Origin: Bacteroidales bacterium
GTDB lineage: Bacteria > Bacteroidota > Bacteroidia > Bacteroidales > JAADJA01
Assembly (NCBI GenBank): GCA_021740645.1
Contig: JAIOZL010000046.1
Coordinates: forward strand, 1 to 35,541
Reading direction: 5' to 3'
DNA length: 35,541 nt
The number at the start of each line of letters is the position of its first letter. Within the stretch, counting starts at the first letter, position 1. Below are positions 1 to 6,663 of this stretch, piece after piece. The translations under genes and the position numbers were made by a program. The notes beneath the pieces are model-generated. The model worked only from the letters and a program-made list of their open reading frames with translations, made no database searches and was not told the origin of the DNA.

Positions 1-1
1 T

Positions 2-121
2 TTTAATGAATTTTGTTATCGGATTAACCGCTCACAAAACAAAGAAACTATCTTTAATAATTTGATCAGAAGAATGGTTGCTGCCGACAATATTACGCAT
101 CAGCAATTAATAAGCAGCTAA
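2..121 (+). pseudogene. C-terminal part of an IS1595/ISXO2-like transposase, cut by the window edge
   Basis: An open frame runs from base 2 to a TAA at 119-121 and encodes 39 residues beginning FNEFCYRINR and ending QQLISS. The FNEFCYRxNR pattern followed by an Ile/Phe-rich helix resembles the C-terminal end of DDE transposases of the IS1595 (ISXO2-like) family. The rest of the gene lies outside the window, so it may be an intact element or a remnant. The next gene starts only 16 bases after this stop, which leaves little room for a terminal inverted repeat and suggests a degraded or truncated right end. The assignment is by motif recognition only. Confidence 0.6.
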
Positions 122-137
122 ATGATGACCTCTAAAA

Positions 138-581
138 TTGAATAAGGAAGATTTTCACATACGGCATTATGTCCCTGACGATTTTGAATCGGTAAATGAT
201 CTTTGGGAAAAAACAGGCATGGGAGGTAGTGCTCGTGCCGACTCAAAAGGCGTAATTGACGAAACTCTTAAGAAAGGAGGTGCATTATTTCTGCTTATTC
301 ATTCTAATACAAGTGCAATAATCGGAAGCTCATGGTTAACCAATGATGGCCGAAGAATATACCTGCATCATTTTGCTATTGACCCGAATTTCCAGGGTTG
401 GGGATTATCCAATATGCTGATAAAACCTTCTCTGAAGTTTGCTAAGGATCAGGGAAAACAAATTAAGCTGGAAGTGCACCAAAGCAACATAATTGCCAGG
501 GACCTCTACGTTAAAAATGGGTTTAAGTATTTAGGCGAATACGACGTCTACATCATTCGCGATTTGAAAAATTTAAAGTAA
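138..581 (+). CDS. GNAT family N-acetyltransferase
   Basis: The 147-residue protein has the GNAT fold from end to end: an N-terminal strand (FHIRHYVPDDF), the acetyl-CoA pyrophosphate loop in motif A (FQGWGLSNML, about residues 86-95), and the typical end (ARDLYVKNGFKYLGEYDVY). It transfers an acetyl group from acetyl-CoA to an unknown amine. The only in-frame start is TTG at 138; an ATG pair at 122-127 is in another frame and stops after a few codons. A start lost by insertion-sequence damage or a small frameshift is therefore possible. It is one base from the downstream phosphohexomutase and is probably co-transcribed with it. The substrate cannot be told from sequence. Confidence 0.85.
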   Translation: MNKEDFHIRHYVPDDFESVNDLWEKTGMGGSARADSKGVIDETLKKGGALFLLIHSNTSAIIGSSWLTNDGRRIYLHHFAIDPNFQGWGLSNMLIKPSLKFAKDQGKQIKLEVHQSNIIARDLYVKNGFKYLGEYDVYIIRDLKNLK

Positions 582-582
582 T

Positions 583-1932
583 ATGGGAGCTTTTCATGCA
601 TATGATATTCGTGGTATTTACCAGCTTGACTTCGATGAAAAGGATGTGTATAAAATAGGTTATTACCTGCCTAAGGTTTTGTCGGCTAAAAAAATACTGA
701 TTGGCCGTGATGTAAGAAAATCCTCTCCGGAAATTTTTAATCATCTGACAGCAGGTGTGATGGACGCAGGTGCTCATGTATACAATGCAGGAATAACCAC
801 CACACCTATGATCTATTGGGGAACAGCAAAATATGAATTTGATGCTTCCATCATGATCACAGCATCACATAACCCTAAGGAATATAACGGGCTGAAAATT
901 TCTGGAAGGGAGGCTATCCCTATTGGTTACGACGCAGGTTTGAAATTGATTGAAAACAAAATACAGCAAAACATCCCGATAGATAAAATGAGAATCTCAG
1001 GCAAAATGATGGATTTTGATTTTAAAGATGACTATCTGCAATTCCAAAAACAATATCTTCATGACTTGTCCGGGTTAAATATGGTAATTGATTGCAGCAA
1101 TGGCATGGCCGGCATATTAATCCGGAATATTCTGGGGGATGATCCTGTTTACATAAATGAAACCCCGGATGGAAATTTTCCAAATCATGATCCAAACCCA
1201 CTGGAGGAAAAGAATTTGATACAATTGCAACAGACTGTAAATTCGGGCAATTTTGATGTAGGGGTAATTTTCGATGGAGATGCGGACCGGGTAATGTTTG
1301 TGGATGAAAATGGTAATTTTATTCCACCTGACCTCATTATTGCATTACTCGGACATTTTTTCCTTGACTCTTCGAATAAGGGGAAAAGTAAAGTACTTCA
1401 AGATATCCGGAGTTCAAAATCGGTGGGTGAATATTTACAGCCTATGGGCGGACAGATGGAAACCTGGAAAGTGGGCAGGGCCTTCGCTGCTAAAAAACTA
1501 AAAAAAATAAATGGGTTATTTGGAGGTGAATTAGCCGGGCACTATTATTTCAGAGACTTTTACTATTCTGATTCAGGAATTATGGCATGCCTGATTGTAT
1601 TAGGAATTACAAACCAATTTAAGGAACAGGGAATCTCACTGTCTCAATTGATTAAAAGAATAAAAAAATATGAAAACTCGGGGGAGATTAACTTCAGGAT
1701 CGAGAAAAAAACTGAAGCTATGACGGACGTAGTTGAGTTTTTCACATCACATAAATCCCCGGATGCATATTACAATTTCGATGGCTTCCGATTAGAGTAC
1801 AAGGATTGGTGGTTCAATATCCGCCCATCAAACACCGAACCCTACCTTCGATTGCTCGTAGAAGCTATGACAAAGGAGAGACTTCAGGAAAAATTGAATG
1901 AAATAAAAACAATCCTTGAAAAATATCAATAA
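583..1932 (+). CDS. manB: Phosphomannomutase/phosphoglucomutase (alpha-D-phosphohexomutase)
   Basis: This 449-residue enzyme of the alpha-D-phosphohexomutase superfamily interconverts hexose 1- and 6-phosphates for nucleotide-sugar and surface polysaccharide synthesis. All four active-site loops are visible. TASHNP has the phosphorylated serine at S95. The Mg-binding loop DGDADR is at 231-236. The sugar-binding loop GGELAGH is at 314-320. The phosphate-binding loop RPSNTEP is at 414-420. The length and domain order match the ManB/AlgC group rather than GlmM, which usually has a different sugar loop. It starts one base after the upstream GNAT gene, and its stop overlaps the ATG of the downstream GNAT by one base, so the three genes form a tight operon. 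Substrate preference (mannose or glucose) is inferred only to family level. Confidence 0.9.
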   Translation: MGAFHAYDIRGIYQLDFDEKDVYKIGYYLPKVLSAKKILIGRDVRKSSPEIFNHLTAGVMDAGAHVYNAGITTTPMIYWGTAKYEFDASIMITASHNPKEYNGLKISGREAIPIGYDAGLKLIENKIQQNIPIDKMRISGKMMDFDFKDDYLQFQKQYLHDLSGLNMVIDCSNGMAGILIRNILGDDPVYINETPDGNFPNHDPNPLEEKNLIQLQQTVNSGNFDVGVIFDGDADRVMFVDENGNFIPPDLIIALLGHFFLDSSNKGKSKVLQDIRSSKSVGEYLQPMGGQMETWKVGRAFAAKKLKKINGLFGGELAGHYYFRDFYYSDSGIMACLIVLGITNQFKEQGISLSQLIKRIKKYENSGEINFRIEKKTEAMTDVVEFFTSHKSPDAYYNFDGFRLEYKDWWFNIRPSNTEPYLRLLVEAMTKERLQEKLNEIKTILEKYQ

Positions 1933-2456
1933 TGCTGAAAGGGGATAAAATATTGCTTCGGGCACTTGAGCCCACTGACATTGACCTACTCTACCAATGG
2001 GAGAATGATGAAGAAGTGTGGGTTTTGAGTAACACAATTACTCCTTTTTCTAAATTTGTCCTTGAACAATACATAATCAACTCAAGTCAGGATATTTTCA
2101 CAAATAAGCAACTTAGGCTGATGATTGATAAAATAGTTAAGGGAAAGCAAATTACTATTGGCAGCATTGACCTTTTTGATTTTGACCCGATGAATAAACG
2201 GGCTGGCATTGGCATTCTGATAACTAAAGAAGAACGCAGAAATGGGTTTGCTTCTATAGCACTTAAACAGCTAATTCAATATTGTTTTGAGGTGCTACAA
2301 TTGCACCAGCTTTATTGCAATATAAGTTTAGATAACGAAGCAAGCCTAAAACTTTTCAGGAAATTTAACTTCGAAATTGTGGGTTTGAAAAAAGATTGGA
2401 TCAAAGCTAAGGAGAATTGGATTGACGAGTACTTTTTACAATTAATCAAAACTTAA
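1932..2456 (+). CDS. RimJ/RimL-type GNAT acetyltransferase
   Basis: The 174-residue protein begins LKGDKILLRALEPTDIDLLY, the standard opening of the RimJ/RimL/SpeG acetyltransferase group. The acetyl-CoA loop is EERRNGFASIALKQL, and the late segment NEASLKLFRKFNFEIVG is also typical. Family members acetylate protein N-termini, polyamines or other amines; the target here is unknown. The ATG overlaps the phosphohexomutase stop (TAATG), so translational coupling is likely. Two different GNATs flanking a sugar-phosphate mutase could hint at an acetylated sugar pathway, but this is conjecture. Confidence 0.85.
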   Translation: MLKGDKILLRALEPTDIDLLYQWENDEEVWVLSNTITPFSKFVLEQYIINSSQDIFTNKQLRLMIDKIVKGKQITIGSIDLFDFDPMNKRAGIGILITKEERRNGFASIALKQLIQYCFEVLQLHQLYCNISLDNEASLKLFRKFNFEIVGLKKDWIKAKENWIDEYFLQLIKT

Positions 2457-2492
2457 CATCACAAATTGTAAATTTTTTTTATATTCACAAAA

Positions 2493-2521
2493 TATTTTAG
2501 GAATTGAATTCCCCCGGGGAA
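2493..2521 (+). promoter_or_regulatory. Possible mltG promoter with an adjacent perfect palindrome
   Basis: TATTTTAG at 2493-2500 matches the Bacteroidota -7 consensus TAnnTTTG at seven of eight positions. The 13-base palindrome TTCCCCCGGGGAA follows at 2509-2521. If the box is used, the palindrome would lie at the very 5' end of the mltG transcript. There is no T-run after it, so it is not a normal terminator. Its role is unknown. Confidence 0.35.
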
Positions 2522-2595
2522 AACGCATATAAAAATTCAAGAGGTCGGGTATTAAACAAACATTTTAGCAGTAATAACCAGAAATTATTTTAACA

Positions 2596-3681
2596 ATGGT
2601 TTATTATCATTCAAGGTATAATAAAAGTCAACGCAGAAAAAAGTCCAGACTTTCACGCTTCGTTTATATTCTATTATTAGTCGGGCTTCTGGCTGCCCTG
2701 GCAGCAGCCTATTATTTATATAATGTTATATTTAAACCAAATACCTGGGCCGGAGGTGAACAAAGCACATTCATTTATATTCCTACAGCTTCCACTTTCA
2801 ATGATTTGGAAACTATCTTATATGGAAATGGAATTGTGGTTAACCGTAAATCCTTCGATTGGCTTGCCAGGAGAAAAAACCTTCCAAAAAACATTAAACC
2901 CGGTAAATACCAGATTCAAGCTGGGATGAGCAACAATGAGCTGATCAATCTTCTAAGGTCAGGCCAGCAAACTCCGATTAATTTGATCATTAATTCAATT
3001 CGCACAAAAGAGGACTTTGCTCGAAAAATATCAAAACAAATTGAGCCGGATTCACTTGAATTGATCACTTTACTCAACGACACACTTTTTCTGAGCACCA
3101 GAGAGGTAAGCCCTGAAAGCGCACTAACTCTGGTTATACCAAATACCTATGAAGTTTACTGGGACATAACAGCTACCGAACTCTTTGACAGGATGTATAC
3201 TGAATACAAGAAATTTTGGACCCCTGATAGATTAGCCAAAGCAGCAGAATTGAATATGACCCCGGAAGAAGTGTATATCCTTGCAAGTATTGTTGAAAAG
3301 GAAACCAATAAAAATGATGAAAAGGCTGCCATTGCGGGAGTTTATATAAACAGGCTTAAATACAACTGGAGGCTTCAGGCCGATCCTACTGTGGTTTTTG
3401 CATGGGGTGATTTTAGTATTCGACGTGTTCTTAATGTGCACAAACAAATTGACTCACCTTACAATACTTACATTTATTATGGCCTTCCTCCGGGCCCTAT
3501 TTACGTTCCTTCCATTGCAAGTATCGATGCAGTGCTTAATGCCGAAGATCACAGCTTCATGTTTTTTTGTGCCAAGGATGACTTTTCAGGATACCATGTA
3601 TTTTCGTCGACCAGCGCCGGCCATATTATTAATGCTAATAAATACCGTCGTGCACTTGATCAGCGGAACATTCGTAATTAG
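2596..3681 (+). CDS. mltG: Endolytic transglycosylase MltG (YceG-like)
   Basis: The 361-residue inner-membrane enzyme cleaves nascent peptidoglycan strands, leaving 1,6-anhydro ends, and is thought to set glycan length near the synthesis complex. A basic cytoplasmic N-terminus (RRKKSR) is followed by one membrane segment at about 21-42. A LysM-like region (about 60-125, with KPGKYQIQAG) leads into the YceG catalytic domain. That domain shows the signature ASIVEKET at 230-237, which contains the catalytic Glu, then INRL, LQADPTV and SPYNTY...GLPPGPI. The length is normal for the family. It is preceded by 139 noncoding bases and probably has its own promoter. Confidence 0.93.
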   Translation: MVYYHSRYNKSQRRKKSRLSRFVYILLLVGLLAALAAAYYLYNVIFKPNTWAGGEQSTFIYIPTASTFNDLETILYGNGIVVNRKSFDWLARRKNLPKNIKPGKYQIQAGMSNNELINLLRSGQQTPINLIINSIRTKEDFARKISKQIEPDSLELITLLNDTLFLSTREVSPESALTLVIPNTYEVYWDITATELFDRMYTEYKKFWTPDRLAKAAELNMTPEEVYILASIVEKETNKNDEKAAIAGVYINRLKYNWRLQADPTVVFAWGDFSIRRVLNVHKQIDSPYNTYIYYGLPPGPIYVPSIASIDAVLNAEDHSFMFFCAKDDFSGYHVFSSTSAGHIINANKYRRALDQRNIRN

Positions 3682-3736
3682 TTTTCGTAGGTGTAAGAAA
3701 AGTATTGCTTAAATGTTGTTGTGAAGATTTTAAAAA

Positions 3737-4660
3737 GTGACTCTAAGGACAATTATAACCTGGTTTTTTATAGTAAGTTCAGCGATTGGATATTCGCAAA
3801 CCCAACCCTATTTTGTAAAAAAGTATCCGGATAGCCTCCACAAAAAAAGGTTGACCTTTGTAATCGGTGGGCAAAGCCTTGTTTACGCCACATCCCTCGC
3901 TATTTTATACAAGGGCTGGTATGCCGATTACCCACAGTCGAATTTTCACTGGTTCGATGATAATAGCGAATGGCTGCAAATGGATAAGATCGGTCATGCC
4001 ACAACATCAGCATATTTTGGGAAATTTGGTTATGAGATGTATCGAAATGCAGGGGTTGAACGAAAAAAAGCTATTTGGATAGGGGGGTCGGCGGGGTTTG
4101 TTTTCTTAATGGTAGTTGAAACCCTCGATGGTTTTTCTTCTCAATGGGGGGCCAGTGCAGGCGACTACGCAGCAAATGCTTTCGGTGCCGGTTTATTTAT
4201 TAGCCAGCAACTAGGATGGGATGAGCAGCGCTTAAATTTGAAATGGTCTTATCATCCTACTGAGTTTGCAAAATACCGGCCTGATCAGCTAGGACGAGGA
4301 TTTATGGAAAGTATGCTAAAAGACTACAACGGTCAAACCTACTGGTTATCCGGAAATATTAAATCTTTTTTACCCAAACAATCAAAATTTCCCGGATGGC
4401 TGAATGTATCTCTCGGTTATAGTGGTGAAGGTATGCTTGGAGCCAATTCGAACCCAAAATACTTTGAGGGAGCCACAATGCCTGAATATACGCGTTACCG
4501 GCAATATTATCTTTCTTTAGATGTAGATTTACCACGTATTAAAACCCGTTCGCATTTTCTTAAATTTATACTCAATGGGTTAAATTTTATAAAAATTCCT
4601 TTTCCAACTCTGGAGTATAATAACCAGGACGGGTTAAAATTTCATCCATTATTTTTTTAA
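3737..4660 (+). CDS. DUF2279 family putative periplasmic/outer-membrane protein
   Basis: The 307-residue product begins with a signal peptide (about 1-20, ending AIGYSQ). Its central part carries the DUF2279 hallmarks: WFDDNSEWLQMDKIGHATTSAY at about 72-93, a hydrophobic stretch GGSAGFVFLMVVETLDGFS, and GASAGDYAANAFGAG. The C-terminal third has alternating strands and ends in FHPLFF, compatible with an outer-membrane location. The family resembles E. coli YfiM lipoprotein; no biochemical function is established. The only in-frame start after the preceding stop is GTG at 3737. It lies 55 bases after mltG and may be co-transcribed. Confidence 0.8.
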   Translation: MTLRTIITWFFIVSSAIGYSQTQPYFVKKYPDSLHKKRLTFVIGGQSLVYATSLAILYKGWYADYPQSNFHWFDDNSEWLQMDKIGHATTSAYFGKFGYEMYRNAGVERKKAIWIGGSAGFVFLMVVETLDGFSSQWGASAGDYAANAFGAGLFISQQLGWDEQRLNLKWSYHPTEFAKYRPDQLGRGFMESMLKDYNGQTYWLSGNIKSFLPKQSKFPGWLNVSLGYSGEGMLGANSNPKYFEGATMPEYTRYRQYYLSLDVDLPRIKTRSHFLKFILNGLNFIKIPFPTLEYNNQDGLKFHPLFF

Positions 4661-4766
4661 TTTACCAGGCAAATCCCTTCAACAAAAATATAATTCGATT
4701 TGCATCATTAATTTAGCCCGATTTCATAAGAATAAGCTTCAGTTATAATATCCGAAAGATAAGTAT

Positions 4767-4774
4767 TATATTTG
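4767..4774 (+). promoter_or_regulatory. -7 promoter box (TATATTTG)
   Basis: TATATTTG is an exact match to the Bacteroidota -7 element TAnnTTTG. It lies 25 bases before the ATG of the small secreted protein at 4800. No convincing -33 TTTG is visible at the usual distance. Confidence 0.5.
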
Positions 4775-4799
4775 CTGAATAACACAAACAATATCAGAA

Positions 4800-5279
4800 A
4801 TGAGAGGATTTCTAGTATTTATAAGTTTCTTCATCAGTATAATTTCCTTTAGCCAAATAGCCGACACCATACAAATGAAGAAAACAAACAGCGGAATAAA
4901 GTTTTATCAACATAAGAATGAAATTAAGTTTGTGAATGTGGTGGATAAAGTGAAGGGAAATAAACAGGCAAATAAATATATTAATTATGCAAACACGAAT
5001 AGAATAGGCTCTTATTTTTTAACCGGATTTGCCATTATAGGGCTTGGTTATTCACTTGCCAAATTAGCAGAGACTGGAGATGGTACCTACGGCATTTCAG
5101 GATTAATTGTGGGAGGATCATATTTTCTTCTTTCCATTCCATTACGAAAAGGCTATATAAAGAATAGTAGAAAAGCGCTTGAAATTTATAATAGCGGGTT
5201 ATCTGAACCAAGTTCTTACAATCCAAAAATCAGAATGGGCTTTAGCTCTGAAGGGGTAGAATTGGTTTATCAGTTTTAA
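4800..5279 (+). CDS. Small secreted protein of unknown function
   Basis: The 159-residue protein starts with a clear signal peptide (RGFLVFISFFISIISFSQ). A Lys/Asn-rich segment follows, then two hydrophobic stretches (SYFLTGFAIIGLGYSL at about 71-86 and GISGLIVGGSYFLLSI at about 98-113). The end, MGFSSEGVELVYQF, is Phe-terminated as in many Bacteroidota envelope proteins. I do not recognise a named family. A -7 box 25 bases upstream and convergence with ychF suggest a single-gene transcript. Confidence 0.65.
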   Translation: MRGFLVFISFFISIISFSQIADTIQMKKTNSGIKFYQHKNEIKFVNVVDKVKGNKQANKYINYANTNRIGSYFLTGFAIIGLGYSLAKLAETGDGTYGISGLIVGGSYFLLSIPLRKGYIKNSRKALEIYNSGLSEPSSYNPKIRMGFSSEGVELVYQF

Positions 5280-5396
5280 GCAATCAAGTTTAGGTAAAAT
5301 GCTGAATCTATCGTTCTATAAAATTAAATTCACAAGGCTCAATTAGGCCAGGAATTTATTCTATTTGTTACATCATGAGGGCTAAGAATTAGTCTT

Positions 5397-6494
5397 CTAT
5401 ACGTTAAACCGGATAAACATTAAATCGCCATCCTGCACAATGTAATCCTTGCCTTCGAGTTTCATTTTGCCAGCTTCTTTCACTGCATGCTCCGTTTTAT
5501 AATGCATGAAATCATCATACTTGATTACTTCAGCGCGGATAAAACCCCGCTCCAGGTCACTGTGAATAACACCGGCCGATTGTTTGGCAGTCATCCCTTT
5601 TTTTATCGTCCATGCCCTTACCTCTTTTGGCCCTTCAGTAAAAAAGGCCTGGAGATTTAGCAAACTATAAGCCGCCATGATCATCTTGTTTACCCCAGGT
5701 TCAGTTAATCCGGCATCTTCCAAAAATTCTTTTCTTTCTTCTTCCGTTTCCAATTCAGTGATATCCGCCTCAAGCGCCCCGGCTATCACAAGAATTTCAG
5801 CGTTCTGACCTTCAAGGGCTGTCTTTAACTGATCTACATATTGGTTTCCACTCACTGCTGATGCATCGTCCACATTACATACATAAACTACAGGTTTTTC
5901 AGTCAGTAAATACAGATCGCCTAAAAGTTTGCGTTCAGTTTCAGTAACATCAATGGTACGCGCATTTTGAAAGTTCTCAAAATGATCTTTATATTTTAGT
6001 AAAATTTCCAATACCTTTTTTGCATCCTTTTCTCCCACTTTCACCAACTTTTCGGTCCGGTGAATTTTACGTTCAACCATTTCAAGGTCTTTGATCTGCA
6101 ACTCAAGGTCAACAATTTCGACATCTCTTACCGGGTTAATACTTCCTTCCACATGTGCAAGGTTTTCGTCATCAAAACAACGGACTACATGAATCAGGGC
6201 ATCTACCTGTTGTATATCATCCAGGAATTTATTTCCCATACCTTCACCTTCACTTGCACCTTTGGCCAGTCCTGGTATATCCACTATCTCAACTGTGGCA
6301 GGCGTGAGTTTTTCAGGTTTTACCAATTCCGCTATTTTGAATAGCCGGGCATCAGGAACTTCTACGATACCCTTATTAGAACTGGAGGCACTAAAAGCAT
6401 AATTGCTGGTTTCCGCCTTATTTTTTGAAATACAGTTAAAAATGGTAGTTTTACCAATGTTTGTAATTCCTATAATTCCACACTTAAGTGCCAT
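5397..6494 (-). CDS. ychF: Redox-regulated ATPase YchF (OBG-like)
   Basis: The 365-residue P-loop protein of the Obg-related YchF family binds ATP rather than GTP and associates with ribosomes. The P-loop is GITNIGKT at 9-16, slightly diverged from the usual GLPNVGKS. The G3 motif DIPGLAKGA, the glycine-rich GEGMGNKFL and the nucleotide-specificity region CNVDDASA follow. The C-terminal TGS domain (about 280-361) includes VRAWTIKKGMTAKQSAGVIHSD and ends GDLMFIRFNV. The length equals the bacterial family norm. It diverges from rpsA, each gene having its own -7 box in the gap. Confidence 0.95.
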   Translation of the reverse strand: MALKCGIIGITNIGKTTIFNCISKNKAETSNYAFSASSSNKGIVEVPDARLFKIAELVKPEKLTPATVEIVDIPGLAKGASEGEGMGNKFLDDIQQVDALIHVVRCFDDENLAHVEGSINPVRDVEIVDLELQIKDLEMVERKIHRTEKLVKVGEKDAKKVLEILLKYKDHFENFQNARTIDVTETERKLLGDLYLLTEKPVVYVCNVDDASAVSGNQYVDQLKTALEGQNAEILVIAGALEADITELETEEERKEFLEDAGLTEPGVNKMIMAAYSLLNLQAFFTEGPKEVRAWTIKKGMTAKQSAGVIHSDLERGFIRAEVIKYDDFMHYKTEHAVKEAGKMKLEGKDYIVQDGDLMFIRFNV

Positions 6495-6525
6495 AAAATC
6501 AAATTTATTTAATTAAAGAAGTTTG

Positions 6526-6533
6526 CAAAGATA
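6526..6533 (-). promoter_or_regulatory. -7 promoter box of ychF
   Basis: The plus strand reads CAAAGATA, so the minus strand carries TATCTTTG, an exact TAnnTTTG match. It lies 32 bases upstream of the ychF start codon and is divergent to the rpsA promoter. Confidence 0.55.
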
Positions 6534-6555
6534 TGGCATATATTAAAAAAAGTAC

Positions 6556-6563
6556 TACTTTTG
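6556..6563 (+). promoter_or_regulatory. -7 promoter box of rpsA (TACTTTTG)
   Basis: TACTTTTGCAC is the form of the Bacteroidota -7 element often seen before translation genes; the same string precedes rpsF in this window. It lies 100 bases before the rpsA ATG and so predicts a leader of roughly 95 bases. Confidence 0.65.
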
Positions 6564-6569
6564 CACCCC

Positions 6570-6663
6570 CGATTTTATAAGTAATGTTAAACCCTTTCCG
6601 TTTCTGGATGGTTAGCCTTTAATCGGGAGGCAGTCATTTCAAGCGGAATACAAAGTTTTAATA
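6570..6663 (+). promoter_or_regulatory. rpsA mRNA leader with a purine-rich GGGAGG and short hairpin
   Basis: The leader of about 95 bases is richer in GC than its surroundings. GGGAGG at 6625-6630 could pair with the anti-Shine-Dalgarno end of 16S rRNA but is 33 bases from the start codon, too far for ordinary initiation. GCCT at 6615-6618 can pair with AGGC at 6628-6631 and would partly sequester it. Autoregulation by S1 is known in other bacteria. Whether this leader acts that way is inference. Confidence 0.3.

Noticed and set aside
583..2456. Operon as a dedicated acetylated-sugar antigen cluster
   Set aside because: Only one sugar mutase and two generic GNATs are present, with no glycosyltransferase, epimerase or nucleotidyltransferase.
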